NCBI GenBank assembly: GCA_017412055.1
Contig: JAFQOW010000040.1
Coordinates: 62,001 to 126,000 of the forward strand
Source: Lachnospiraceae bacterium
GTDB taxonomy: Bacteria > Bacillota > Clostridia > Lachnospirales > Lachnospiraceae
Direction: 5' to 3'
Length of the DNA stretch: 64,000 nt
The position numbers and the translations under genes are program-made. This document shows, piece by piece, positions 54,529 through 63,918 of the stretch; within the stretch, counting starts at the first letter, position 1, and every line of letters begins with the position of its first letter. Under the pieces are notes generated by a model. It did no database searches. It saw only the letters and a program-made list of their open reading frames with translations, and was not told the origin of the DNA.

Positions 54529-56477
54529 TAGCAAATCTCGCTTCCTGGAAGAATATCCTTATCCACTGTAAGTACCGATAGGTTTCCATCATTGTCAGAA
54601 GCAGCAAGTATCATACCCTCTGATAATACACCACAAATCTTTACTGGCTTGAGGTTTGTGATAACTGCAACCTTCTTACCTACCATATCTTCTGGCTTAT
54701 AATGAGCTGCGATACCAGATACAATCTGACGTACCTCACTACCTACTCTAATCTGTGAGCAGAGAAGCTTCTTAGCCTTTGGAACTGGCTCACATTTAAG
54801 AACCTCACCAACTCTTAACTGAACCTTTGCAAAATCATCAATAGAGATTTCTGCCTTTGGCTCTACCTCTGGGTAACTAACCTCTGGCTCTGCGTTGGCT
54901 GCTCTCATAGCCTCTACCTTCTCTAAAACTTCATTTATATCTAATCTTGCAAATAAGATTTCTGGCTTTTCTGTAACCTTATTTCCTGATGGATATTTTC
55001 CAAATGTATCAAGGTCCTCTAAGCCTCTCTTAGAAGCATTTAACTGATTTAAGATTTTCTCTGCTGTCTCTGGCATAAATGATTCTAAAAGTGTAGTTCC
55101 AATGCAGATACTCTCCACAAGGTTGTAAAGAACTGTCTTAAGTCTATCATTAGACGCCTCATCTTTAGCAAGAGCCCAAGGCATTGTCTCATCGATATAT
55201 TTATTACATCTTTTAAATAATGTAAATACCTCTGTGATAGCATCAGCCACACGAAGCTTATCCATCTTCGCCTCAACCTTACCTGCTGCCTCTAATGCAC
55301 ACTTCTTTAAATCCTCATCAAAGCCTTCTGTATCATGAACCTCAGTATTTGTAACCTCACCGCCGTGATATTTATTAATCATTGAAACTGTTCTATTTAC
55401 AAGGTTTCCAAGTGTATTAGCAAGCTCTGAATTAAGTCTTTCAACTAAAAGCTCCCATGTGATTACACCATCATTTTCAAATGGCATCTCATGAAGTACA
55501 AAATAACGAACCGCGTCTACTCCGAAGAAATCTGCTAAATCATCAGCATATAAAACATTTCCCTTTGACTTACTCATCTTTCCATCGCCCTGAAGAAGCC
55601 ATGGATGACCAAATACCTGCTTAGGAAGTGGAATATCTAAAGCCATAAGCATAATTGGCCAATAAATAGTATGGAATCTTAAGATATCCTTACCAATAAG
55701 GTGAAGGTCTGCTCTCCAATACTTCTTAAAGTTCTCATCATGATTTCCATCTACATCATATCCAAGACCTGTAATATAGTTTGATAATGCATCAATCCAT
55801 ACATAGATTACATGCTTATCATCGAAATCTACAGGAACGCCCCACTTAAATGAAGAACGTGATACACAAAGGTCCTGTAATCCGGCCTTGATAAAATTAT
55901 TCATCATCTCATTCTTTCTTGACTCAGGCTGAATAAACTCTGGATTTTCCTCGATGTGCTTGATAAGTCTATCTGTATATTTGCCAAGCTTGAAGAAATA
56001 TGCCTCCTCCTTAGCTGGCTGACACTCTCTGCCACAGTCAGGACACTTGCCATCTACAAGCTGCGAAGGTGTAAAAAATGACTCACAAGGAGTACAATAC
56101 ATTCCTTCATAATGTCCCTTATAGATATCGCCCTTATCATATAATTTCTTAAAAATCTTCTGCACCTGCTTCTCATGATATTCATCAGTTGTTCTGATAA
56201 ACTTATCATATGAAGTATTCATTAAATCCCAAATTCTCTTAATCTCACCAGATACATTGTCTACAAACTCCTTTGGAGTAATGCCCGCATCTGCTGCCTT
56301 AAGCTCAATCTTCTGTCCATGCTCATCTGTTCCTGTCTGGAAGAACACATCATATCCCTGCTGTCTTTTGAATCTAGCGATACTATCTGCAAGTACGATT
56401 TCATATGTGTTTCCAATGTGTGGCTTACCTGATGTGTAAGCGATAGCTGTTGTAATGTAATAAGGTTTCTTATTCAT
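54528..56477 (-). CDS. metG: Methionyl-tRNA synthetase
   Basis: MetG charges tRNA-Met. The 649-aa protein has the HIGH-type motif GKPHIGNTY, the KMSKS motif KMSKSKGN, two pairs of Cys for zinc (CTPCESFF and CPDCGREC) and a C-terminal EMAP/tRNA-binding domain (FAKVQLRVGEVLKCEPVPKAKKL). The structure is a MetG with the C-terminal dimerisation domain fused. A T-box leader upstream senses uncharged tRNA-Met. It overlaps tatD by one base. Confidence 0.97.
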   Translation of the reverse strand: MNKKPYYITTAIAYTSGKPHIGNTYEIVLADSIARFKRQQGYDVFFQTGTDEHGQKIELKAADAGITPKEFVDNVSGEIKRIWDLMNTSYDKFIRTTDEYHEKQVQKIFKKLYDKGDIYKGHYEGMYCTPCESFFTPSQLVDGKCPDCGRECQPAKEEAYFFKLGKYTDRLIKHIEENPEFIQPESRKNEMMNNFIKAGLQDLCVSRSSFKWGVPVDFDDKHVIYVWIDALSNYITGLGYDVDGNHDENFKKYWRADLHLIGKDILRFHTIYWPIMLMALDIPLPKQVFGHPWLLQGDGKMSKSKGNVLYADDLADFFGVDAVRYFVLHEMPFENDGVITWELLVERLNSELANTLGNLVNRTVSMINKYHGGEVTNTEVHDTEGFDEDLKKCALEAAGKVEAKMDKLRVADAITEVFTLFKRCNKYIDETMPWALAKDEASNDRLKTVLYNLVESICIGTTLLESFMPETAEKILNQLNASKRGLEDLDTFGKYPSGNKVTEKPEILFARLDINEVLEKVEAMRAANAEPEVSYPEVEPKAEISIDDFAKVQLRVGEVLKCEPVPKAKKLLCSQIRVGSEVRQIVSGIAAHYKPEDMVGKKVAVITNLKPVKICGVLSEGMILAASDNDGNLSVLTVDKDILPGSEIC

Positions 56478-56504
56478 ATTAATTCCTCCATTCTCTTATA
56501 AGAC

Positions 56505-56780
56505 AAAAACTCCCGTCTTTATAATTAATATAAAGACGGGAGATAATCTCACGTGGTACCACTTTACTTTCATAGATGACTCACATCATCTACCTTAGCG
56601 ACTGCCATCACAGTCTTACTTATTAACGGTAGTAAACCGTCGCAGCCTAACCCATCGGCTCAGTGCGCAGCTCCAAGACCATCTTCATCTCAACCTCTAT
56701 GACTCCTTCTCAGCTAACGGAGCTCTCTTTACATATACTTTGAAACTACTCTTCTCTTCATTGCCTTTATCATATTTATA
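56505..56780 (-). promoter_or_regulatory. T-box leader (tRNA-Met-sensing riboswitch) of metG
   Basis: On the minus strand the leader contains the T-box sequence AAAGTGGTACCACG (56551-56564), which pairs with the uncharged tRNA acceptor end, followed by the terminator CTCCCGTCTTTATA/TATAAAGACGGGAG with a U run (56505-56542). Upstream stem-loops include GAGATGAAGATGG, with AUG candidates for the specifier codon. The -35/-10 pair TTGACA-17-TAAACT (56786-56814) is a plausible promoter. The element fits a methionine-specific T-box. Confidence 0.9.
56510..56542 (-). terminator. Terminator of the metG T-box leader
   Basis: A 14-bp stem CTCCCGTCTTTATA/TATAAAGACGGGAG with U residues after it; antiterminator pairing with the T-box competes with it. 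Confidence 0.9.
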
Positions 56781-56785
56781 ATGGT

Positions 56786-56814
56786 AGTTTAGTTATATTA
56801 TTAATTTTTGTCAA
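56786..56814 (-). promoter_or_regulatory. Promoter of the metG leader
   Basis: TTGACA (56809-56814) and TAAACT (56786-56791) on the minus strand with a 17-bp spacer. The -35 box overlaps the end of the upstream permease gene. Confidence 0.5.
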
Positions 56815-57818
56815 TGATTTTTTTCCCTTTTTATTAATATTCCTATAATCCCCATAAAAATCAATATATATACCATTACAATAATAAACACTAAACTTGT
56901 ATTAATTAAAGGATAAGCTTTAAGTCCCGCTGTAAGTGTCCATTCTGAATCTGTAATCACACTAGGCAAATAGACCACGCCAAGAGCAACTCCAATAGTC
57001 ATCATATACTTATGCGTCAATATAGCTATTACACTTATCAGTAAAGCCACCAAAACAGTATACATCATCCTAATACCAATGCTTGTTAACAAATATCCCC
57101 ATATGCTTCCAGAGAATTTTGCATTTTCCATACTTTTAAGACTACTAATATGACTATGCATATCTCCTAAGTCCAGATAAAAATATTTTATCAGGAACTC
57201 AGCTACATAAAATACAGCACCAAGTACAATTGCTATAATCACAACAATCCTCAATCGCCTGCACAGTAGACGGTCCTTGCCATCTTTTGAAGAACGAATC
57301 ATATATACAGTATTAGCAGAATAATCCTCGTTAAACAATACGGCAATAACTAGTATTAACGAAAGCAGCAACGGTATATTTACACTCATATTTACGATGT
57401 AGTCATCCACATCAATGTCATAAAAATATGATGGCGTATTTTCACACCCAGCGTAATACTCAGTTTTTTCAACTATATATTCAAATGTTTTAATTCTACC
57501 TTTCGCCAAAGATGCTTCCGAAGATAATTCTCTATATTCCTTAGCAGAAATAAGCTTGTCCTTATACTGCTTGTCATATAAACTGCTGTTTGAAATATGC
57601 TCCTTCAGACGACTATATTCTTCAAACACATAACTACGTTTTTCCTGTGTATACTCACCTTCGAGATAATCCATATAATATTTATATACGTCTGTACTAA
57701 ATCCCTCAAACATAATCGTATCTATCTTCATAGCCATTATGCTACTTAATATAAACATACCTAGGATTACTGCCATGATTTTGATATTACCAAATACCTT
57801 CAATAACTCATATCTCAT
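56811..57818 (-). CDS. ABC transporter permease (ABC-2 type), last gene of the operon
   Basis: The 335-aa protein has an N-terminal membrane helix (about 11-31), a hydrophilic extracytoplasmic segment (about 35-140), and about five further helices (LLLSLILVIAVLFNEDYS, VVIIAIVLGAVFYVAEFLI, and three more). This is the ABC-2 permease layout of antibiotic/lantibiotic-type exporters. Its start overlaps the ATPase gene by four bases. Substrate unknown; a second, related permease gene lies at the other side of the ATPase, so the transporter probably is a heterodimer. Confidence 0.8.
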   Translation of the reverse strand: MRYELLKVFGNIKIMAVILGMFILSSIMAMKIDTIMFEGFSTDVYKYYMDYLEGEYTQEKRSYVFEEYSRLKEHISNSSLYDKQYKDKLISAKEYRELSSEASLAKGRIKTFEYIVEKTEYYAGCENTPSYFYDIDVDDYIVNMSVNIPLLLSLILVIAVLFNEDYSANTVYMIRSSKDGKDRLLCRRLRIVVIIAIVLGAVFYVAEFLIKYFYLDLGDMHSHISSLKSMENAKFSGSIWGYLLTSIGIRMMYTVLVALLISVIAILTHKYMMTIGVALGVVYLPSVITDSEWTLTAGLKAYPLINTSLVFIIVMVYILIFMGIIGILIKREKNH

Positions 57819-58525
57819 ACTATATCCTCTCCAAAGAATTTCATATACTGCTCTTCCACAGATGTCTTTTCCAATATATTATCCGTTGAATCAGAAAGCA
57901 CTATATTTCCATTCTTTAAAAATATAAGATAATCTGCAATATCTTCCACATCAGAAACAATATGCGTAGAAAGAATAATTGTTTTTTCACTAGCCAGACC
58001 TCTTAATAACTCTCTAAAATTAATACGTTCCTTAGGATCTAACCCCACAGTTGGTTCATCTAATATAAGTACATCTGGATTTGCTATAAGCGCTACAGCT
58101 ATGCCAAGTCTCTGCTTCATTCCACCTGAAAATGTCTTTACCTTTTGCTTAGCATTTTCACTGAGATTTACAGCTTTTAAAACATTCTCTATTCTCTCTT
58201 TGTACTCTTTCTTTGGAACCCCGCGCAAATTTGCAAAATACTCCAAAGTCATATCTGCTGTAAAATTATCATAATAACCTACATGCTGTGGCAAATATCC
58301 TATATGACTTCTGTATTTTTCCTTAAGCTTGTATATGCTTACGCCATCATATAAAACATCACCTTTAGAAGGCTTAAGTACATCTGCGATTATATTCATC
58401 ATCGTCGATTTGCCAGCCCCATTAGGTCCCAACAGGCCATAAATTCCTTTTTCAAACTTCATAGAAAAATTATGTAGTACTTCTTTTTCTTTATATGATT
58501 TACATACATTTACTAATTCTAACAT
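57815..58525 (-). CDS. ABC transporter ATP-binding protein
   Basis: The 236-aa protein has Walker A GPNGAGKST (33-41), the signature FSGGMKQRLG, Walker B VLILDEPTVGLDP and the switch His in STHIV. The Q-loop LPQHVGYYDNFTADMTLEYFANLRG follows the expected spacing. It resembles CcmA/DrrA-type exporters, which power ABC-2 permeases. It overlaps the preceding permease by one base and the next by four, so stoichiometric expression is expected. Confidence 0.93.
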   Translation of the reverse strand: MLELVNVCKSYKEKEVLHNFSMKFEKGIYGLLGPNGAGKSTMMNIIADVLKPSKGDVLYDGVSIYKLKEKYRSHIGYLPQHVGYYDNFTADMTLEYFANLRGVPKKEYKERIENVLKAVNLSENAKQKVKTFSGGMKQRLGIAVALIANPDVLILDEPTVGLDPKERINFRELLRGLASEKTIILSTHIVSDVEDIADYLIFLKNGNIVLSDSTDNILEKTSVEEQYMKFFGEDIV

Positions 58526-59655
58526 TATCTATCCCTCTTCCTGTACACTATATAGCCTGCATATGCTACTGCCACGACAAATATTATGTTTATAAATATA
58601 TTTACATACACCATATCTACTGGATAATCAAACACATTTACAGGCATATATCGCTCTGTATAATATCCACTATTATTTATTAATCCCATACAAGTGTACT
58701 TCTTAAACATAATATATCTCTCATATCTAGACTGAATAACACTCTCCCCTAAAGGACTATAATTTGCATTATAAGAACACAACAAATATCCGCCAACCAT
58801 AATTACAGAGCTAATTATTACAGGAATAATGCTTTTCTTAAACCAAAGAGAAACCACCGCACTACATATTCCTATGACAATTAATCCAATAGCTTTTAAT
58901 ACAACAGTCACAATCACATATTCTAGCAATGAGATAATGTAAGGTGCCTCTATATACTCTCCATAATATTGAATTGGTAGCTTCCATATATAACTGTCAC
59001 CACTAACCACACAATAGGCACATATGCATACATGAGTTATAATAGATATTCCAATCGCCACTCCTACTATGCAAGCAATTTTCCTAACATATGTTTTAAG
59101 ACGACCTGCTGATGAAGAAAACACCAATTTATGCGTATTTACCCCATGCTCTAATGTAAAAATATAAGATGCCACAAATATTACAAGCATAATGCTTATA
59201 ATATCCTCCACAAACTGCCAGCGTACCATTCCAACTATTCTATCAAATTTGCTTGGTTCAACAATTTCAAGCTGTGGTGTATCTTCATATATCTTCTCAA
59301 TCCTACTATTAACTCTAGATATATATGTGTCTGAACTTTTTTTGAGACGCTTAGCTGCCTTTACGATACTATCTCTATACTCTAAGATATTATTGCATTT
59401 TTCTGCTTCCCCACAAACTGAGAGATACATAAAAAATTCATCTTCACCTTGATTAGCATTTGCAAATTTCTCCCTAAGTCTCTCAAGCTTTTCCTCTGTA
59501 TATTTTCCCTTGTATGCCTCGTCTACCATATTTACATACTCTGGTAAATTAGAATTAATGTTTTCATATCCATAATACAGGGATACAAATATTAGCACTA
59601 GCAAGCCCAGCAGCATTATCTTATTTCCCCAAAGCTTTCTTATCTCATATCCCAT
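58525..59655 (-). CDS. ABC transporter permease (ABC-2 type), first permease
   Basis: The 376-aa protein has the same topology as the other permease of the operon: an N-terminal helix (about 11-29), a long outside segment (about 30-150), then about six helices (IISIMLVIFVASYIFTL, IACIVGVAIGISIITH, YVIVTVVLKAIGLIVIGIC and others), ending in a basic tail. It overlaps the ATPase gene by one base and follows the lipoprotein gene by 14 bases. Substrate is unknown. Confidence 0.8.
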   Translation of the reverse strand: MGYEIRKLWGNKIMLLGLLVLIFVSLYYGYENINSNLPEYVNMVDEAYKGKYTEEKLERLREKFANANQGEDEFFMYLSVCGEAEKCNNILEYRDSIVKAAKRLKKSSDTYISRVNSRIEKIYEDTPQLEIVEPSKFDRIVGMVRWQFVEDIISIMLVIFVASYIFTLEHGVNTHKLVFSSSAGRLKTYVRKIACIVGVAIGISIITHVCICAYCVVSGDSYIWKLPIQYYGEYIEAPYIISLLEYVIVTVVLKAIGLIVIGICSAVVSLWFKKSIIPVIISSVIMVGGYLLCSYNANYSPLGESVIQSRYERYIMFKKYTCMGLINNSGYYTERYMPVNVFDYPVDMVYVNIFINIIFVVAVAYAGYIVYRKRDR

Positions 59656-59669
59656 TTGTTTTCACCTGC

Positions 59670-60704
59670 CTACTGAATATACACTTCCTTATAACCAGTT
59701 CCATCTATATTCATCATCGCAACACCCTTTTTCCCCTCTTCTAAAAACATATTGTATAGTTTATCTCCCACTTTTACCAAATTATCAGTTCCCATATATT
59801 TATTTGCTGTATATGTATATTTTATATTTCCTTCATAATCTAAAATAATCTTTTCTTTTTGTTCATCTATAATTTGATCACAATATATATATCCATCATA
59901 TACAGAGAAAAACCAAATATTTTCCCCTATCTTCGTACTAGAATCATCTTTCAAGGAATATTTATAAAAGTCGTTATACTCATCTGCATAAAATAAATTA
60001 TCTTTATCTGCTCCAGCAAATAGAACCTTATTTTCCCATTCTAATACTCCCTTTTCACCGGATTTAACATCTATATACGCTATCTGATACAAATCATTTA
60101 TATAATAATACTTATTCTCATATAAATTTCCCCACTGAAACTTTCCTACATCTCCATACCAGCACACTATATTAAAGTCCTTATCCAAAATATATGCATG
60201 CCTATGTCCCTCTACCTTCATATAATCATCATTTATAACAGAAATACTATATATCTCTGTTGATGAATCTAACTTTTTACTCTCTTCCAAATCCTCAGGG
60301 ACAGGATTATCAAACACTACTTTACCTGTATCACAATCTTTTATATATCCATAACCAACAATCTCTCCCTCATCTAAATCCGTTTCTCTATAACATTGAT
60401 ATAATTTACCACCGAACACAAAGTACTCACCCTCTCTAGATGCCGCCTTGCACTCTTCATTGTCATGCTTACAAGTAGCTATATCGCAGTTTATCATTAA
60501 CTCGCCGTCTTTATCTAACCTATATACTTCTGTATAATTAAAATATATATTTTCATCATCATATACTACACCTTTCGATGCCGCACCTTCTGTATGAAAC
60601 ATTTCACCTGTACCACCTAGATAATTGCGTTCTTTTCCATCTTTGTCAGAACAAGCGCATAACAGCAATGATGATGCTAATACTACAGAAATTACTCTTT
60701 TCAT
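59670..60704 (-). CDS. Lipoprotein of unknown function, first gene of the ABC operon
   Basis: The 344-aa protein starts with a lipobox signal (VVLASSLLLCAC, Cys near 18). The mature part is beta-rich with repeated aromatic strands (DDENIYFNYTEVYRLDKDGELMINCD, YFVFGGKLYQCYRE, NLYENKYYYINDLYQIAYIDV), suggesting a beta-propeller-like fold. It contains CDIATCKHDNEEC with three Cys. As a surface protein in front of the exporter genes it may bind the transported compound or confer immunity. The promoter region is nearly identical to the one in front of the next lipoprotein gene, so the two should be co-regulated. Confidence 0.7.
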   Translation of the reverse strand: MKRVISVVLASSLLLCACSDKDGKERNYLGGTGEMFHTEGAASKGVVYDDENIYFNYTEVYRLDKDGELMINCDIATCKHDNEECKAASREGEYFVFGGKLYQCYRETDLDEGEIVGYGYIKDCDTGKVVFDNPVPEDLEESKKLDSSTEIYSISVINDDYMKVEGHRHAYILDKDFNIVCWYGDVGKFQWGNLYENKYYYINDLYQIAYIDVKSGEKGVLEWENKVLFAGADKDNLFYADEYNDFYKYSLKDDSSTKIGENIWFFSVYDGYIYCDQIIDEQKEKIILDYEGNIKYTYTANKYMGTDNLVKVGDKLYNMFLEEGKKGVAMMNIDGTGYKEVYIQ

Positions 60705-60769
60705 ATGCTAATTCCTCCTTAAAATAAATGTTTTTATAATTTCATACACATATCTCATTTGTATATCTT

Positions 60770-60828
60770 ATATATACACTACAATTCTTAAAAAAAACTT
60801 GTGATTTTTCTTAAGAATTTCTTAATAA
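60770..60828 (-). promoter_or_regulatory. Conserved upstream element, copy A, before the ABC operon
   Basis: On the minus strand TTAAGAA occurs twice 11 bp apart, followed by CACAAGTTTTT and then another TTAAGAA, and further TGTA-TGTATATAT, where the promoter -10 may lie. The same block occurs as copy B at 61960-62010. Motifs spaced one helical turn apart suggest an OmpR/PhoB-family response regulator site. Confidence 0.6.
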
Positions 60829-60836
60829 TTTACAAT

Positions 60837-60876
60837 AAAAAAGTTGTTTCGAGCAATCAAGCCCGCCACAACTTTT
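60837..60876 (-). terminator. Terminator of the second lipoprotein gene
   Basis: AAAGTTGT pairs with ACAACTTT and on the minus strand a U run follows, just past the stop at 60900. Confidence 0.72.
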
Positions 60877-60899
60877 CTCCTTGCCCCGTCTGCCCCTAT

Positions 60900-61889
60900 C
60901 TATTTCAACTTTTTATTGATATGCTCTAAAACTAACGCCTTATTCACTCTCTCTAGTTTACCATTCTCACCGTATGCTAATACTATTGCTGACATATGAT
61001 GTTCACCTTCACCTAATTTAGATGTATCAATCTCCATATGTACCTGTTGTCTTTCGATCGTTTTTTCTATACGTAAACTAGCTTTACCATCAAACCCTTC
61101 ATATAATTCCCCATCGTTAAATAACATAACAACTATCTTTCCACCATAATGACTATCTGACATAAAATACCACTTATTATCATTGTCTTGTAATATATAA
61201 TCCGTTACAATACCATTGTACTCGCATATTTCATCAATTTCTTTTCCATATATATTTTTTGCTGTATCGTAGCAATAACCTTTATCACAAAAATCTTCAT
61301 CCTTTATATCTGTTTTCTCCACAGTTGATATTATCTTTTTTTTACATTCTCCAACAATTATTTCATCTACAACTTGTCTATATTCATCTAAAACAGGCAC
61401 TAATAAAAAAGTCCATTCTTTTTCCTCTCCTTTTTCAAGATTATATGCAGAAAAACCAACTAATTTTCTAGTAATCACTGAATTTTCAAAAACTAAATTA
61501 TGTACAATTTTTTCTTCTGAGCCATCTATTGTAAATGGTATTAATTCTTTATCAACAACCATCATAACCATTGCTTTTATAACTTCATTTTTGTTACTGC
61601 CACTTTCTATGGACATATCTATGCCAAGTTCTATTTTGCTACCATCATAATTGATTACATCATCTAAAAATGAGCTATATCTTACCTCTCCAGTAATCTC
61701 GTCTATATTTACTTTATTAATATTCAAAAATATTCCCATACCTGCATTTGGATCAACATAATGACCTCCGCTCACCTCACTGGTGCTCTCTGTTAACACT
61801 TCAGTATTATCTTCAACTTTCTCCGGTTTCTTGTCGCATCCACACAAAAACGTTAATATGATTATTAAGCAACATATTATTTTCTTCAT
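60900..61889 (-). CDS. Lipoprotein of unknown function
   Basis: The 329-aa protein begins with a lipobox signal (LIIILTFLCGC, Cys at about 18), then a Ser/Thr/Glu-rich linker and two beta-rich regions (for example YDGSKIELGIDMSIESG and IERQQVHMEIDTSKLGEGEHHM, the latter resembling an Ig-like strand pattern). No domain is recognised with confidence. It has its own promoter region, nearly identical to that of the ABC operon, and a terminator after it, so it is probably a separate unit of the same regulon. Confidence 0.65.
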   Translation of the reverse strand: MKKIICCLIIILTFLCGCDKKPEKVEDNTEVLTESTSEVSGGHYVDPNAGMGIFLNINKVNIDEITGEVRYSSFLDDVINYDGSKIELGIDMSIESGSNKNEVIKAMVMMVVDKELIPFTIDGSEEKIVHNLVFENSVITRKLVGFSAYNLEKGEEKEWTFLLVPVLDEYRQVVDEIIVGECKKKIISTVEKTDIKDEDFCDKGYCYDTAKNIYGKEIDEICEYNGIVTDYILQDNDNKWYFMSDSHYGGKIVVMLFNDGELYEGFDGKASLRIEKTIERQQVHMEIDTSKLGEGEHHMSAIVLAYGENGKLERVNKALVLEHINKKLK

Positions 61890-61959
61890 ATTATTATCCT
61901 CCCTTATGTTTTACAAATTAATTTCTCGATTCTTATATAATAAAGTCATCTATATAAAA

Positions 61960-62010
61960 TATATACAATACATTTCTTAAGAAAAACTTGTGATTTTTCT
62001 TAATTTTTTC
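61960..62010 (-). promoter_or_regulatory. Conserved upstream element, copy B, before the second lipoprotein gene
   Basis: On the minus strand: two TTAAGAA 11 bp apart, AATCACAAGTTTTT, then CTTAAGAA and TGTATTGTATATAT. It matches copy A (60770-60828) over about 50 bp. The same spacing of all motifs supports a shared regulator. Confidence 0.62.
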
Positions 62011-62022
62011 TTAATTTTTCAC

Positions 62023-62074
62023 AAAAAAAGATTGTTATAGGAACCAAACCTACAACAACCTTTTCTTCATATTT
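62023..62074 (-). terminator. Terminator of the DHH phosphoesterase gene
   Basis: AAAAGGTTGTTGTAGG pairs (with mismatches) with CCTATAACAATCTTTT and a U run follows on the minus strand. Confidence 0.75.
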
Positions 62075-62090
62075 TTAAATTATACAGTTT

Positions 62091-63059
62091 CTACCTTATC
62101 ATCGCCATTTCAATAATTCTTTCCTCAATTATTCTACTTATATTATTCGCTTCCTCCTCAGCCACATTAGGTATAAATCCCGCTGCCATAGTCGCATGAC
62201 CACCACCGCCACCATATCCTTTAAGACATTCTCTAATAACGTTGGCTCCGTCAAGTCTTATCTCTTCATTCCTTACAGAGAACTTAATACCACCTGCTCT
62301 ATAAGAATACACAACAGAAAATGTAACTTCGTCTAAAGACATAATAAAATCAGACATAGTTCCAAGTATAGCTTCTCCACAATCCTTGCCAATATTCACT
62401 ATACCTACATTGCCAAAAACTCTTAAATTATCTATAGCTGCTGAATATGCTTTCAAATCATCCATTTGCAATGAACAGCAATCAAATTTTCTGATACAAT
62501 CTCTATCTGCTTTCTTAAATAGCATATAGAACATATCAATGTCCAAATCACTTACTCCTCTAGACAGATTATTTGTATCCATCTTTATACCATATAAAAG
62601 TGCTGTTGCCACGCTGACAGGCATCTCTATATTATTCTCCACAAAATAGCTTGCGATAATAGAAGAACATGCACCCACATCGCTTCTTATGTCGAAAAAT
62701 TGATACATATCTGTCTCTTGAAGCTTATGATGATCTATACAAGCTACCTCGTCACCTATGAAATCTTCCACATTAGCATTGCCCTTTTGACCATCAACTA
62801 TAATTATTTTTGATGTCTCATCCATTCTATCTTCTTCATCGATACGAACTGTAGTGATATTCAAGTCCTCCATCATAGCGATAGTATTTAACTTATCTAC
62901 CTGTCCCTTATAGCATATTGTAGACTCTATCCCTTTTGCCTCCAAAAGATATTTCAAGCCATATGCTGATGCCAACGCATCCTGATCTGGATAGTTATGT
63001 GTCTGAATATACACACTTTCATCACCTATAATTTTGATTAATTCCTCTAACTTTGTCAT
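62091..63059 (-). CDS. DHH family phosphoesterase (NrnA/pAp phosphatase-like)
   Basis: The 322-aa protein has the DHH metal motifs: HNYPDQDALASA (21-32), VDGQKG, IDHHKLQ (DHH at 109-111) and, near the C-terminus, the DHHA1 substrate motif GYGGGGGHATMAAG. Relatives degrade nanoRNA, dephosphorylate pAp or hydrolyse cyclic dinucleotides; no additional sensor or membrane domain is present, which favours an NrnA-like role. In a genome with a GGDEF protein, pGpG or short RNA breakdown is plausible but unproven. Confidence 0.85.
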   Translation of the reverse strand: MTKLEELIKIIGDESVYIQTHNYPDQDALASAYGLKYLLEAKGIESTICYKGQVDKLNTIAMMEDLNITTVRIDEEDRMDETSKIIIVDGQKGNANVEDFIGDEVACIDHHKLQETDMYQFFDIRSDVGACSSIIASYFVENNIEMPVSVATALLYGIKMDTNNLSRGVSDLDIDMFYMLFKKADRDCIRKFDCCSLQMDDLKAYSAAIDNLRVFGNVGIVNIGKDCGEAILGTMSDFIMSLDEVTFSVVYSYRAGGIKFSVRNEEIRLDGANVIRECLKGYGGGGGHATMAAGFIPNVAEEEANNISRIIEERIIEMAMIR

Positions 63060-63087
63060 ATGTTCCTCCTAAGTACCATTATTTATT

Positions 63088-63918
63088 CTACCAATATAAC
63101 TGCATGCATTTTTCTGCAGTTTCACTATCTACATTAAATTTATCCTTTACTAATTGAAAAACCTTATCCCAAGAACCACCACACTCTTTACTTGATTCTA
63201 TCATACACTTTATTCCCTCGTTCCTTGCTTCTTTTAAATCATCAGCCCATAATTCTCTCAATGCCTCGCACATATTTGTTGCCTCCTTAAACCTCTCTTT
63301 ATTTGCTCGCACAATTACATTCATTATTGATTTATATAACTCCTCATGCTCATGTGCCCCATATTCTTCTGATAATCTATCTATAGTTACTATATCTTCT
63401 AAATCATTTGTCAAACACTTCAACCATAAATTCTCTTTTTCCAGTAATTCAGATGTAACCAATAATTGCATAGGTACTATATCTTTAGTTATATAATATA
63501 TCCCTTCATCTGTTTTTTCAAGACCCAAGCCCCTTATTTTCCTTAAATGGTCAACTAAGTCCTTTGGATATTTTCTACAGACAAACGTTATCGTTAAATC
63601 AGTAATTTTTATACTATCTACCGTTTTAGCCTCAGATTTATAAAAACAAGTATATCCATATACCTTATAAAAATCATCTATGGACAAATAATCTGTAGGA
63701 CTCTTATACTCAACAATGTTATATTTCTTAAATATTCTACCTATATTTTTATGTATTACATCCTCTGCAATTTTTTTAATCACAAGAACATCTATCTGCA
63801 TTGGTTTCTTACTAAGATTATGCTCACTCTCAAAAATCAGTTTATCAGATTCTCTATAAAATTCAATTTGTATTCCAGCATAAAATGCCGGATGCCATTG
63901 TAACAACCTATTATCCAT
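63088..63918 (-). CDS. PD-(D/E)XK-like nuclease-fold protein of unknown function
   Basis: The 276-aa protein starts MDNRLLQWHPAFYAGIQIEF and carries MQIDVLVIKK (Asp43) and NIVEYKSP (Glu70-x-Lys72), the core D...ExK motif of PD-(D/E)XK nucleases and Rpn-type transposase-like proteins. YLSIDDFYKVYGYTCFYK follows, a conserved segment of this Lachnospiraceae-common family. The remaining part is helical. The frame extends to 63987, but ATG 63918 fits the family N-terminus best. No transposon ends are visible around it. Confidence 0.65.
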   Translation of the reverse strand: MDNRLLQWHPAFYAGIQIEFYRESDKLIFESEHNLSKKPMQIDVLVIKKIAEDVIHKNIGRIFKKYNIVEYKSPTDYLSIDDFYKVYGYTCFYKSEAKTVDSIKITDLTITFVCRKYPKDLVDHLRKIRGLGLEKTDEGIYYITKDIVPMQLLVTSELLEKENLWLKCLTNDLEDIVTIDRLSEEYGAHEHEELYKSIMNVIVRANKERFKEATNMCEALRELWADDLKEARNEGIKCMIESSKECGGSWDKVFQLVKDKFNVDSETAEKCMQLYW

